Shown here piece after piece: positions 1 to 8,188 of a stretch of DNA of 64,000 nt. Made by a program: the position numbers and the translations under genes. The notes under the pieces were generated by a model, which ran no database searches, had not been told where the DNA came from, and saw nothing but the letters and a program-made list of their open reading frames with translations. Every line of letters begins with the position of its first letter. The first letter of the stretch is position 1. Source of the DNA: Amphritea opalescens. Lineage in GTDB: Bacteria > Pseudomonadota > Gammaproteobacteria > Pseudomonadales > Balneatricaceae. The stretch lies in NCBI RefSeq assembly GCF_003957515.1, contig NZ_RQXW01000005.1, positions 186,001 to 250,000 on the forward strand, read 5' to 3'.

Positions 1-1303
1 GATTCCATCCCGTCGGACGGTAATGCTGGCGGCGCTGATCTTAGCGCTGGCCATCGGTGTTGCGTTCTGGCCCGGGTTGGCAGGGTTACGCAACCTGATC
101 GTCGCTGGGGCGGCTATTGTGCTGTTGCTCGACTTACTGCTGCATCGACGGGAACCGACCGCTCAGGTAAGCCGTGAGTTGCGTGGTAGTATTCCGGTGG
201 GCGTTTGGAGTGAGGTGACATTGCGAGTAACCAACCTCAGTGGTCGCACTCAGCAATTGACATTGCACGACCACCATCCGGCGGACTATGGCGTCGAAGG
301 TTTGCCACTCAAAATAACAGTGCCGGCTGAGCGCGCCGCAAAAACGGTTTATCGTCTTAAACCGGATCGGCGCGGGGATGGTGAGTTTACAGGAATTGAT
401 TTAGTCAGCGTTTCACCGTTAGGGTTGTGGCAGCGTAAGCAGTGTTTGCCATTGTCGGACCGAGTGAAGGTCTACCCAAACTTTCGTGCCGTGAGTCAGT
501 TTACCCTGTTAGCGACGGATCATCAGCTGAGTCAGTTGGGTATTAAGCATCGCTTACGACGGGGTGAAGGTAATGATTTTCTGCAATTGCGGGAGTACCG
601 TGCGGGTGACTCCTTGCGTCAGATCGATTGGAAAGCAACCTCCCGTTATCACAAACTGATCTCCCGAGAGTATCAGGATGAGCGGGATCAACAAATTCTG
701 TTTATGCTGGACTGTGGCCGGCGTATGCGTCACCGAGAAGATGAGAGTGGTCACCTTGATGAAGCGCTGAATGCGATGTTGCTGCTATCTTATGTGGCCG
801 CCGAGCAGGGCGATGCGGTGGGGTTCCACACTTTTGGTGGCGTGAAACGTTGGTTTCCACCGGTCAAAGGGGGCAGTGTGGTACGTGAGATGATTGCCGC
901 CACCTATGATATCGAAGCGACTATTGAAGCCGCAGATTATCTCGAAGCAGCGCGGGCATTGATGCCTCTTCAGCGGCGGCGGGCGCTAATCGTGTTGGTG
1001 ACCAATACCCGTGATGAAGACAGTGATGATTTGGTGACGGCGGTACGCCTACTGTCCCGTCGTCACTTAGTGGTCATTGCTGATCTGCGTGAGAAGGTGC
1101 TGGACAGCGCTCAGGCGGCGAAGGTGACCGATCTCGACTCAGCCCTGCGCTTTCATGGCGTGCAGCAATTCCTTGAAAGCCGCGCCCAGAATCATGAACT
1201 ATTGCGCCATCAGGGTGCAATGCCGATGGATCTGCTCGCCAAGCAGCTGCCGGTTGCACTGATCAATCAATATCTAACCGTTAAAGCCTCGGGTCGTTTA
1301 TAA
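1..1303 (+). CDS. DUF58 domain protein (5' end cut by window edge)
   Basis: Membrane-anchored DUF58 protein of the MoxR/BatA-associated group. The frame is open to the left edge, and the residues before the first internal ATG (position 23) read IPSRRTV, the usual start of this family. Base 1 is G, so the true ATG probably lies just outside the window. Two hydrophobic segments near the N-terminus are followed by a beta-rich region. The DUF58 signature LREYRAGDSLRQIDWKA lies around residues 190-205, followed by a vWA-like stretch with LDCGRRM. It is convergent with the DMT gene. DUF58 proteins usually sit with a MoxR ATPase and vWA proteins, presumably upstream of the window. The substrate is unknown. 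Confidence 0.85.
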   Translation, partial: IPSRRTVMLAALILALAIGVAFWPGLAGLRNLIVAGAAIVLLLDLLLHRREPTAQVSRELRGSIPVGVWSEVTLRVTNLSGRTQQLTLHDHHPADYGVEGLPLKITVPAERAAKTVYRLKPDRRGDGEFTGIDLVSVSPLGLWQRKQCLPLSDRVKVYPNFRAVSQFTLLATDHQLSQLGIKHRLRRGEGNDFLQLREYRAGDSLRQIDWKATSRYHKLISREYQDERDQQILFMLDCGRRMRHREDESGHLDEALNAMLLLSYVAAEQGDAVGFHTFGGVKRWFPPVKGGSVVREMIAATYDIEATIEAADYLEAARALMPLQRRRALIVLVTNTRDEDSDDLVTAVRLLSRRHLVVIADLREKVLDSAQAAKVTDLDSALRFHGVQQFLESRAQNHELLRHQGAMPMDLLAKQLPVALINQYLTVKASGRL

Positions 1304-1319
1304 GCGACCTTTAGCGATC

Positions 1320-2222
1320 TTAGCGTGTGCTAGGTTTTGAGCGGAACAGATTTATCTGCGAAATAATCATACCCAGCAACATCAGGCTGCAGCCGATCAT
1401 CGCCCGCGGACTAAAGTCTTCATTGAGTAACCACCATCCACCGATCACCGCGAAGACTGACTCTAGGCTCATGATAATGGCCGCATGTGAAGCGGGAGCG
1501 TCCCGTTGTGCCACGACCTGTAAGGTATAGGCAACACCCACGGAGAGTAATCCCGCGTAGGCGATCGGCTGCCAAGCGAGAACGATGTTAGCCAGACTAA
1601 GGGTGTCTTGTTCGAAGAGTATCGCGACAATAAAGCTCAGTAGCGCACAGATAAAAAATTGAATAATGGCGAGTCGTAGGTTATCGAGCTGGCTGGCGAG
1701 CCTGCCGATGACCACCACATGCCCCGCCCAGAAAAAGGCACTGCCAAGCACCAGTAGGTCGCCGGTATTAATGTTGAAGCTTTCCCCCGGCTGTTGGGTC
1801 ACGGTAAGAAAGTAGAGCCCGAACAGTGCAAGCAAGCCGCCGACCCAGGTATTCAAACGGGTGACATGCCCGAGTAATAACCCGATCAGGGGGACGATGA
1901 TAATATAGAGTCCAGTGATAAAGCCCGCATTACCGGCGGATGTCCAGATTAAACCCACCTGCTGCAACGAAGCCCCGAGAAAGAGAAATAGTCCGGCCGT
2001 CATGCTGCCGCGTAACATCGCGTTAGGCGATGTTGATCCCGCTTTGGGACGAAATATCAGTAGCAGCGGCAGTAGCGACACCGCACCTAGTAGAAAACGT
2101 GCGGCATTGAAACTGAAAGGGCCAAGATGGTCCATTCCCAGACGTTGAGCAACAAAGGCGAGTCCCCAGATGGCGGCGACCAATAGGAGGGTAAGATCAG
2201 CACGGAGGTTGCGGGTTTCCAT
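1320..2222 (-). CDS. EamA/DMT family transporter
   Basis: Integral membrane exporter of about 300 residues with ten hydrophobic segments arranged as two EamA repeats (roughly residues 8-140 and 155-290), the normal size for the drug/metabolite transporter superfamily. The N-terminal repeat contains the typical AAIWGLAFVAQRLG segment. The open frame begins with a TTG at 2225, but the ATG at 2222 is the better start because a GAGGC-like ribosome site lies just upstream. It ends 16 bases from the convergent DUF58 gene. The substrate cannot be deduced; members export amino acids, metabolites or drugs. Confidence 0.85.
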   Translation of the reverse strand: METRNLRADLTLLLVAAIWGLAFVAQRLGMDHLGPFSFNAARFLLGAVSLLPLLLIFRPKAGSTSPNAMLRGSMTAGLFLFLGASLQQVGLIWTSAGNAGFITGLYIIIVPLIGLLLGHVTRLNTWVGGLLALFGLYFLTVTQQPGESFNINTGDLLVLGSAFFWAGHVVVIGRLASQLDNLRLAIIQFFICALLSFIVAILFEQDTLSLANIVLAWQPIAYAGLLSVGVAYTLQVVAQRDAPASHAAIIMSLESVFAVIGGWWLLNEDFSPRAMIGCSLMLLGMIISQINLFRSKPSTR

Positions 2223-2355
2223 CAATGAAGCCTCTTAGAACGGGAACAAAGCGGCTATTGTAGTTAGCTGTTGTGTTTACGCAATCGGAAACTGTCTTTT
2301 TATAATAAAAGTGCAAACTCGGGTTAATCAGTTAACGATTTGTTCAATCAATACC

Positions 2356-2417
2356 GAGAGTTAGGCTCTCAATGGATGGCGCTGGAGTAACACTTATCAG
2401 TGTTGTGCACTATCCAT
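2356..2417. repeat. Nested inverted repeats downstream of ribE
   Basis: Three perfect small stems lie in the gap between the DMT gene and ribE. GAGAG/CTCTC pairs 2356-2360 with 2366-2370. ATGGAT/ATCCAT pairs 2372-2377 with 2412-2417. Inside the second, AACACT/AGTGTT pairs 2389-2394 with 2399-2404 around a TATC loop. No T-run follows on either strand, so this is not a classical intrinsic terminator. It may be the 3' end structure of the ribE transcript. Confidence 0.4.
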
Positions 2418-2439
2418 CGAGGGGCTCAATTTAATAGGT

Positions 2440-3051
2440 TTAGTGAGAGGATTGCTGCATATAGCGCTCGACAGTATCGACGACCGCCTGGGTCTGGCTG
2501 TCGACCTCGATATTGATCAGGTCTCCTACGGCTGCTTGACCAAACAGGGTGACCGTTAAGGTTTCGGGTATCAGATAGACATTGAAACGGTTTGCCTCGA
2601 CTTCGCCAATGGTTAGGCTGCAGCCATTAAGAGCAACGAAGCCTTTGGGCAGAATATATTTGATGATCTGCGCGGGCGCCTCGAACCAGATGATGCGGTT
2701 GTCTGCGGGTTGTTCTATCTTAACAATGCTGGCTTGGCCGTGGATATGACCGGAGAGAAGGTGGCCGCCGATCTCATCGCCAATACGGGCAGCACGTTCA
2801 AAATTAACCTGGTCGCCGGGCTGCAATCTACCTAGGTTAGTAACCCGCAGTGTTTCCATAATCAGATCAAATTGGATCTGATTGTCGTTAAACGCCGTAA
2901 TAGTTAGGCAGGTGCCGTTGATAGCGATGCTGGCGCCGGATTGAAGGTGCTCGCAATGGGTTTGGGGAAATTCCAGTGTGAGCTGCATGAACTGATCTTT
3001 AAGGGTGGTCGTAACAACTGTTGCCGTGCCCTGAACAATACCGGTGAACAT
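2440..3051 (-). CDS. ribE: Riboflavin synthase, alpha chain
   Basis: Converts two molecules of 6,7-dimethyl-8-ribityllumazine to riboflavin plus the pyrimidinedione in the last step of flavin synthesis. The 203 residues begin with the diagnostic MFTGIVQGTA and consist of two similar lumazine-binding barrels (about 1-95 and 97-195). The second carries GHIHGQA and FVALNGCSLT. Length matches the family. The gene stands alone, away from ribD/ribB/ribH, and only 80 bases separate it from the divergent gene. That is too little for an FMN riboswitch, and none is recognisable. Confidence 0.93.
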   Translation of the reverse strand: MFTGIVQGTATVVTTTLKDQFMQLTLEFPQTHCEHLQSGASIAINGTCLTITAFNDNQIQFDLIMETLRVTNLGRLQPGDQVNFERAARIGDEIGGHLLSGHIHGQASIVKIEQPADNRIIWFEAPAQIIKYILPKGFVALNGCSLTIGEVEANRFNVYLIPETLTVTLFGQAAVGDLINIEVDSQTQAVVDTVERYMQQSSH

Positions 3052-3131
3052 AAATTTTCCTGTTAAATTATCACGGGTCTATGGTTATAAAGACAGACTG
3101 CGTTGATTGCAATGCCTTAAAGGAGATCTAT

Positions 3132-4037
3132 ATGAAGGTTTTAATCACCGGTGCCACGGGTTTTATCGGTGGCCATCTAGTACCGCGGTTGTTAGAGGAT
3201 GGGCATGAGCTGATCGTTATGAGCCGCTCTCAAGCGAAAGCTCAGCAGCAATTTGGTTCTGCTGTGCGCGTAATCACGCATCTGGATCAGATTCAGAGTG
3301 ATGAGCAGCTCGATGGCATCATCAATCTTGCGGGGGCAGGGATCGCTGATAAGCGCTGGAATGATGCACGGAAAAAGGTTTTGATCGATAGCCGTCTCGA
3401 GATAACCGGTGGGTTGGTTTCGCTGATCAAACGGCTGGAGCATAAGCCCGAGGTGATGATCAGCGGTTCAGCCATCGGTTATTATGGTTGTCGTGATGAT
3501 GATCTGTTACTGAGTGAAGAGGGTGAAATGGTCGATGACTATACACATGCCCTGTGTCAGCGCTGGGAAAGCGAAGCGTTACAGGCGCAAGAGGAGCATG
3601 TGAGAGTCTGTGTGATCCGAACCGGTATTGTATTGGGTCAGGGAGGTGCGTTAGCGAAGATGTTGCCGCCTTTTCGCTTAGGGCTTGGCGGCCCTGTGGC
3701 GGATGGGCAGCAATGGATGTCTTGGATACATCTGCAGGATGAGTTGGAGATTATTGCGATGCTGCTAACCCATGAGCAGTTTAGCGGAGCTTATAATCTG
3801 ACGGCACCGGAGGCGGTGACGAGTGCCACCTTTAGCCATCAGTTGGCAAAGGCGCTTTCCCGTCCCGCTTGGTTTAGGGTGCCTGCTTTTGTTCTACAGC
3901 TGATGTTGGGCGAGGGGAGTGATCTACTGGTCAAAGGGCAGCGGGTCTATCCTCTGCGGTTGTTAGACGCCGGTTATCAGTTTGTTTATCCGCAATTGAG
4001 GGATGCCTTGCAACAGGTTGTTAACACTCGCGATTAG
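3132..4037 (+). CDS. TIGR01777 family epimerase-like oxidoreductase (YfcH type)
   Basis: Short-chain dehydrogenase/epimerase-like protein of 301 residues with an N-terminal Rossmann nucleotide-binding motif GATGFIGGHL right after the start and a DUF1731-like C-terminal segment ending in YPQLRDALQQ. The frame opens at 3081, but the ATG at 3132 has a strong AAGGAG site 7-8 bases upstream and gives the family N-terminus MKVLITGATG. The middle contains SGSAIGYYG, the equivalent of the catalytic Ser/Tyr area. The family is widespread in proteobacteria, but its substrate is not established. It is divergent from ribE. Confidence 0.88.
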   Translation: MKVLITGATGFIGGHLVPRLLEDGHELIVMSRSQAKAQQQFGSAVRVITHLDQIQSDEQLDGIINLAGAGIADKRWNDARKKVLIDSRLEITGGLVSLIKRLEHKPEVMISGSAIGYYGCRDDDLLLSEEGEMVDDYTHALCQRWESEALQAQEEHVRVCVIRTGIVLGQGGALAKMLPPFRLGLGGPVADGQQWMSWIHLQDELEIIAMLLTHEQFSGAYNLTAPEAVTSATFSHQLAKALSRPAWFRVPAFVLQLMLGEGSDLLVKGQRVYPLRLLDAGYQFVYPQLRDALQQVVNTRD

Positions 4038-4069
4038 TCGATGGTTGATAGGCTGTTGAATTGTCTCGA

Positions 4070-5740
4070 TTATGAACGGATATGTTCTAGTGCCTTCGCC
4101 AATAAGTCGCCGGACCACTGACCCGACTCAGAACCACTGATATAGCTTTCCATATCGATTAATAGGAGTTCGAGGGTTTTACTCTTTTTTAGATCACTCA
4201 GGTCGAGGCTGTCTTCAAAGCGGTTATGGGGCCAAAACAGTCTGGCCCAATCGAGTATTAGTAATCGGGCTTCAAGTGGTTGGTCGTTGTAGCAGGCTTC
4301 GATGGCTAAGCGAAAGGCTTGCTGCTCTTCCTGCATGATTTTGTTGAGTTTATCCCGGTTGCTGGGTCTTATCGAGTTGCTTTGAGGCTGTAAGGGTTGC
4401 AGTGGCGATATAGTGGGCTGATCGGGTTCGCCGATATCAAATTGTTTGCGTCGTTGAGAGGCGTAACTATATAACCAGCCCAGTGAAGAGATCATGGCGA
4501 TGGCGGCGAGTAGCCAAATGAGTAGCTGTGCTGTTTGCTCTTTGTCGGCCCCCGTTGCGCTGACGGGGGTGACCGCGGCCTCTGTCGCTTGAATGGGGGC
4601 GACGACTGCAGGCTTGGTTGTCGCTGAGACTGGCTGAACGTTGAGGACTAACTGGGGCAGACTGGCGGTGGCACTGCTGTCCTGATTAACATTCCACCAT
4701 GGAATACTGATCTCAGGCAGCGTGACTTCACCCCGTTCGGTTGGCTTGATGCGCACGGTTTCCGTCCGGCTACTGCTAATGCCGCTGGGGGTGATCTTCT
4801 GTTCTAGGCTGACATCGTCGACGCTAATCTGTGCGAGTTCATTACGCAGGGGCGTAATGGCGGGTAACTGCTTAGCGAGTAAGCCTTCAGCACTGATTTT
4901 ATAGGTTCGTATCTGGGTGTCGCCCAAGGTGAGTGTATTCTTGGCGCCGCTGGTCAGATCTTCAAGGATAAGTTTGCTGGTTGGCAGCCAATAGCCACGT
5001 TTCTGTTGTGCTACCTGTGGGAATACATCGATGAGTATTGGGTCGGTATTAAGCTCGGTTGTGCCGGGTCCTGCGCTAAAATGAGCGCTGGGTATGGTGA
5101 GCTGGCCGGCTTTTTCAGGGAACAGAGCATAACTTTGCTCGGTTACTTGATAGGTCTGCCCCTTCATCTGACGTGAATAGTGCTGCGTTTCCCCTAGCGG
5201 GATGATCTGTATATTGGGAATCACCGGTTCGGAGAGGGTCGACATCGGTGGTAGGTCGTTCAGATGAAATAGGCGGGTGCTATAAAGCAGCTGGCTGTTT
5301 TGATAAACCTCGTTGCTATCGACGGAGCTTTCGAGGTAATCGTCATGGCTGACGAGCGCTGCGGCTCCGCTCGTGCCGGCAACACTGATCAGTTGTGGCT
5401 GGCTAGCCTCGTTGTTCATCTGTAATGCAGGAATATGCAGATCGCCGGCTCGGCGTGGGCGTAACAGTATTTTCCAGCGGGTGGTGTTCTGGTTTTCACC
5501 GTTGGCATAACTCGAAACGGTCATCTGCTTACTGCCGAGAAAATGAAAGTCTTGCGTCAGTGGGGAGAAGTCTGGCCGGCTGGCGGTGCGTTGATCGACT
5601 TCCACCGTAAGCAGAATGGTTTCGCCTTCGGTGATCGAGAATCGATCCGGGTAAACAGTTAATTGGGCGCATACCGGAAAAGAGAGAAAAGCAATGATGG
5701 CGGTAGCAATTAAACGGGTGTGGTGAAACAAATGCGACAT
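4070..5740 (-). CDS. batD: BatD-like protein
   Basis: Large exported protein of about 556 residues. It has a Sec signal peptide (hydrophobic core IATAIIAFLSF, cleavage after VCA), a long beta-sandwich ectodomain, a Ser/Thr/Ala-rich linker, one transmembrane helix (LLIWLLAAIAMISSLGWLY) and a cytoplasmic C-terminal domain. The N-terminal segment after the signal, LTVYPDRFSITEGE, is typical of BatD. The open frame extends to a TTG at 5776, but the ATG at 5740 places the signal peptide at the N-terminus; the nearest GGAG is rather far away. BatD proteins normally travel with MoxR, DUF58 and vWA genes. Here the gene is alone, 2.8 kb from the DUF58 gene and on the other strand. Confidence 0.85.
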   Translation of the reverse strand: MSHLFHHTRLIATAIIAFLSFPVCAQLTVYPDRFSITEGETILLTVEVDQRTASRPDFSPLTQDFHFLGSKQMTVSSYANGENQNTTRWKILLRPRRAGDLHIPALQMNNEASQPQLISVAGTSGAAALVSHDDYLESSVDSNEVYQNSQLLYSTRLFHLNDLPPMSTLSEPVIPNIQIIPLGETQHYSRQMKGQTYQVTEQSYALFPEKAGQLTIPSAHFSAGPGTTELNTDPILIDVFPQVAQQKRGYWLPTSKLILEDLTSGAKNTLTLGDTQIRTYKISAEGLLAKQLPAITPLRNELAQISVDDVSLEQKITPSGISSSRTETVRIKPTERGEVTLPEISIPWWNVNQDSSATASLPQLVLNVQPVSATTKPAVVAPIQATEAAVTPVSATGADKEQTAQLLIWLLAAIAMISSLGWLYSYASQRRKQFDIGEPDQPTISPLQPLQPQSNSIRPSNRDKLNKIMQEEQQAFRLAIEACYNDQPLEARLLILDWARLFWPHNRFEDSLDLSDLKKSKTLELLLIDMESYISGSESGQWSGDLLAKALEHIRS

Positions 5741-6104
5741 AAGTGGCTTTAACTCCGGTTGTCTGTCCGGCTCCAAAAGTTATGTGGCGGGTTTTAGTGG
5801 TCCGCTGATGACGGCGACGATGCCGCTGTTAATACGGTAGCATAACTGAAAATTAGACGTAAAAGATATCTTTTGGGGTTTTATAAGCTATTGTTTTTGC
5901 TATATTCGGATTCCTTAGTGGGTTAGTGGCTAGGGTTGCTGCGACGCTTGGCGACTGTCTTGTGTCATGGTGCTATTGCGTTGTGCTGCGAGTGATTGAT
6001 TTTGATGCGTTTGTCGCAACCGCGATCGTGCAGCGAGCATACTAACCTAAACATTGTTGTTATTTTATGGAATGGGTCGCAGGGTTGCTCCCGCGACTGA
6101 ATAT
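5741..6104. other. Gene-free region between batD and the DUF2835 gene
   Basis: About 360 bases with no credible coding frame. It must carry the divergent promoters of batD and the DUF2835/pyrD side. It includes a perfect 14-base palindrome, AAAAGATATCTTTT, at 5861-5874. TTGTTTTTGCTATATT just downstream resembles promoter-like sequence, but spacing is too poor to assign one. Confidence 0.5.
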
Positions 6105-6323
6105 ATGCAGTCTATTATCGTTGATATTAGTTTAACCACCGAACAGTACTTAGCTCACTATCGGCAGCAGGTAACGGATGTTGTCGCGAGAAGCCGTGAT
6201 GGTCGTCGCGTGCGTTTTCCATCCTCATTGCTCCAGCCTTATCTGTTGCATGATGGCATTCAGGGGAGTTTTCGCATTACTTTTACCCAGTCTGGTAAGT
6301 TTAGCGCCATAGAACGGCTTTGA
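6105..6323 (+). CDS. DUF2835 family protein
   Basis: Small protein of 72 residues matching the DUF2835 family by its order of motifs: SIIVDISLTTEQYLAHY, then DGRRVRFPSSLLQPY, then HDGIQGSFRI and a C-terminal FSAIERL. The frame is open further upstream (ATG at 6054), but the family N-terminus corresponds to the ATG at 6105. No strong ribosome site is visible at either position. The gene lies 64 bases before pyrD. Function is unknown; the RRVRFP pattern recalls PilZ-like or RNA-binding folds, but that is only resemblance. Confidence 0.82.
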   Translation: MQSIIVDISLTTEQYLAHYRQQVTDVVARSRDGRRVRFPSSLLQPYLLHDGIQGSFRITFTQSGKFSAIERL

Positions 6324-6387
6324 TTTTTTTACAGTGCCGGTCACATTGCTTATAATGCCCGCTCTTTAAATTGACCTGTGGTATTTC

Positions 6388-7419
6388 ATGCTCTATCAAG
6401 CTGCCCGATCGTTGTTGTTTAAGCTCGACCCTGAAACAGCCCATGATCTGTCTTTGAACAGTCTCAACCTGATGGCCAGTGTCGGATTAGATTCACTTAT
6501 TCGTTGTAAGACAATCAGCCAGCCAGTTGAAGTGATGGGCATTAAGTTTCCTAATCCTGTGGGGTTGGCGGCAGGTTTGGATAAGAACGGTATTGCAATT
6601 GATGGTATGGCAGCGCTCGGGTTTGGCTTTGTGGAGGTCGGTACCGTTACGCCGCGGCCTCAACCGGGCAATCCGAAACCGCGTTTATTCCGTATTCCTG
6701 AACATCAGGCGATTATCAACCGCATGGGGTTTAATAATCAGGGGGTTGATACGCTATTAAAGAATATAGAGAAAAGTCGTTATGACGGTATTCTCGGGAT
6801 TAATATCGGTAAAAACTTTGATACCCCGGTGGAAAACGCGACCGATGACTATCTAATCTGTATGCGTAAAGTGTATGACAAGGCAACCTATATTACCGTC
6901 AATGTCTCTTCGCCCAATACGCCTGGGCTGCGTTCTTTGCAGTTTGGCGATTCACTGAACGAACTGTTAGCGGCACTGAAAACCGAACAGGCTAGGTTGG
7001 CCCTGTTGCATGGTAAGTATGTACCCGTGGCGGTTAAGATCGCCCCGGATATGAACGAAGAAGAGTTTGGGCTGGTGGCTGCAGCGCTTAAATCGTATGA
7101 GATGGATGGTGTGATTGCCACGAATACCACTCTTTCACGGGCCGGTGTCGAGGATTCTTCAGTCGCTCAAGAAGCGGGTGGCTTAAGTGGAGTGCCGGTC
7201 CGTAATGCATCCACCAAAGCGATTCGTATACTGTCTCGCGAACTAGGTGGTGCGCTGCCGATTATTGGCGTAGGCGGCATTACCAATGGTTTTGATGCGG
7301 CGGAAAAGATCGAAGCGGGTGCTTCATTGGTGCAAGTTTATAGTGGCTTTATCTATCGTGGCCCTGAACTGATCGCTGAATCGGTTAAGGCGATTGCAGA
7401 GCTTGAGCGCAGTTTGTAG
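6388..7419 (+). CDS. pyrD: Dihydroorotate dehydrogenase (quinone), class 2
   Basis: Oxidises dihydroorotate to orotate with transfer to the quinone pool, step four of pyrimidine synthesis, at the inner membrane. The 343 residues are the normal class 2 length. The N-terminal helix [19 protein letters not shown] marks the membrane-associated class. [12 protein letters not shown], the catalytic-serine region [11 protein letters not shown] (about residues 170-180), TNTTLSR and the FMN phosphate site IIGVGGI are present. It is followed by a strong terminator. Confidence 0.96.
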   Translation: MLYQAARSLLFKLDPETAHDLSLNSLNLMASVGLDSLIRCKTISQPVEVMGIKFPNPVGLAAGLDKNGIAIDGMAALGFGFVEVGTVTPRPQPGNPKPRLFRIPEHQAIINRMGFNNQGVDTLLKNIEKSRYDGILGINIGKNFDTPVENATDDYLICMRKVYDKATYITVNVSSPNTPGLRSLQFGDSLNELLAALKTEQARLALLHGKYVPVAVKIAPDMNEEEFGLVAAALKSYEMDGVIATNTTLSRAGVEDSSVAQEAGGLSGVPVRNASTKAIRILSRELGGALPIIGVGGITNGFDAAEKIEAGASLVQVYSGFIYRGPELIAESVKAIAELERSL

Positions 7420-7500
7420 GCACACATTTGTCGTCGCATTGATTAAAGGGTTTAAAGCTATCGCTCTGTGCTCTATGCGTTAGCGTCTGTGTAGACAGCA

Positions 7501-7530
7501 GAAAGGCTCCTCGGGAGCCTTTCTTTGTTT
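7501..7530 (+). terminator. Intrinsic terminator of pyrD
   Basis: A perfect 10-bp stem, GAAAGGCTCC (7501-7510) with GGAGCCTTTC (7514-7523), has a TCG loop and is followed by TTTGTTT. It lies 80 bases after the pyrD stop. Confidence 0.9.
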
Positions 7531-7570
7531 AAGTCATAAGCTTTATTTTATGGGGTTATGACAATGTTGA

Positions 7571-7777
7571 TTAGTGTAAAGATGGATTGATGTGTATAGC
7601 CGAGACACCCGACTGACCATCCCAATGAGCTTCACGACCCTCACGCCAACCACTTAACCAGTGGTTCCTGAGTTCGCCTAAAGTAACTGGGCACTCGTCT
7701 TTAGATTTACCCACGAGTCCGGCTGTAAAGCCGCGGTTGAAAAGTATTGAAGAACGATCACGTTTTTGTCTCTTCAT
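7571..7777 (-). CDS. rmf: Ribosome modulation factor
   Basis: Small basic protein of 68 residues recognised as RMF, which joins 70S ribosomes into inactive 100S dimers in stationary phase. The N-terminus MKRQKRDR, the RGFTAGLVGKSKDECP segment and the HWLSGWREGRE motif match the family. It is slightly longer than E. coli RMF (55 residues) because of a C-terminal tail. The gene is monocistronic, convergent with pyrD, with about 400 bases of gene-free sequence upstream, as expected for a gene under growth-phase control. Confidence 0.93.
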   Translation of the reverse strand: MKRQKRDRSSILFNRGFTAGLVGKSKDECPVTLGELRNHWLSGWREGREAHWDGQSGVSAIHINPSLH

Positions 7778-8188
7778 TTAAAGATGCCTCTATATAGTGC
7801 TTAATATTTTCGGGCGGATTACTGTGCTGTTTGGCGAGGTCTCAAGCCTTCATATTAAGCTTTCAACCTGCAATCATCGCAGTAGGTCCGGTTACAGTGA
7901 CATATATCTCCTGTCGTTGGTGTTAACTACTGTGATTCACAATGGCGGAAATGGTTTCCTGTGTGTAATTAAAAAAAAGTATCAAAAATCAGTTTTTAAT
8001 TAAATTGTCATCAACGCATGTGCAAAAAGAACATGAGTTCAAAGGCTTGCGTTAGATGTCTAAAACAGTCAAAGCTGAATGAAATAAATTCACTTTATTG
8101 TAGTTTTCTTTGAATTGGCATCTTAGTCATTGGTCTTAAAAGCGTTTGCCGTTAATATGCCTGTTCTTAAAAGAGGTATTCCCTGAGT
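7778..8188. other. Gene-free region between rmf and rlmKL
   Basis: About 410 bases of A+T-rich sequence holding the divergent promoters of rmf and rlmKL. A 68-codon open frame on the plus strand (7797-8003) has no recognisable protein and no good ribosome site, so it is not called. A sigma-70-like promoter for rlmKL is listed separately. Confidence 0.6.
8130..8158 (+). promoter_or_regulatory. Sigma-70-like promoter of rlmKL
   Basis: TTGGTC at 8130-8135 and TAATAT at 8153-8158 are separated by exactly 17 bases, about 30 bases before the ATG of rlmKL. This is a good match in spacing and in the -10 element. Confidence 0.6.

Noticed and set aside
3052-3131. Possible FMN riboswitch upstream of ribE
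   Set aside because: Only 80 bases separate ribE from the divergent gene and no RFN-element sequence is present.
7797-8003. 68-codon plus-strand open frame upstream of rlmKL
   Set aside because: No family resemblance, no good ribosome site, and A+T-rich composition like the surrounding control region.
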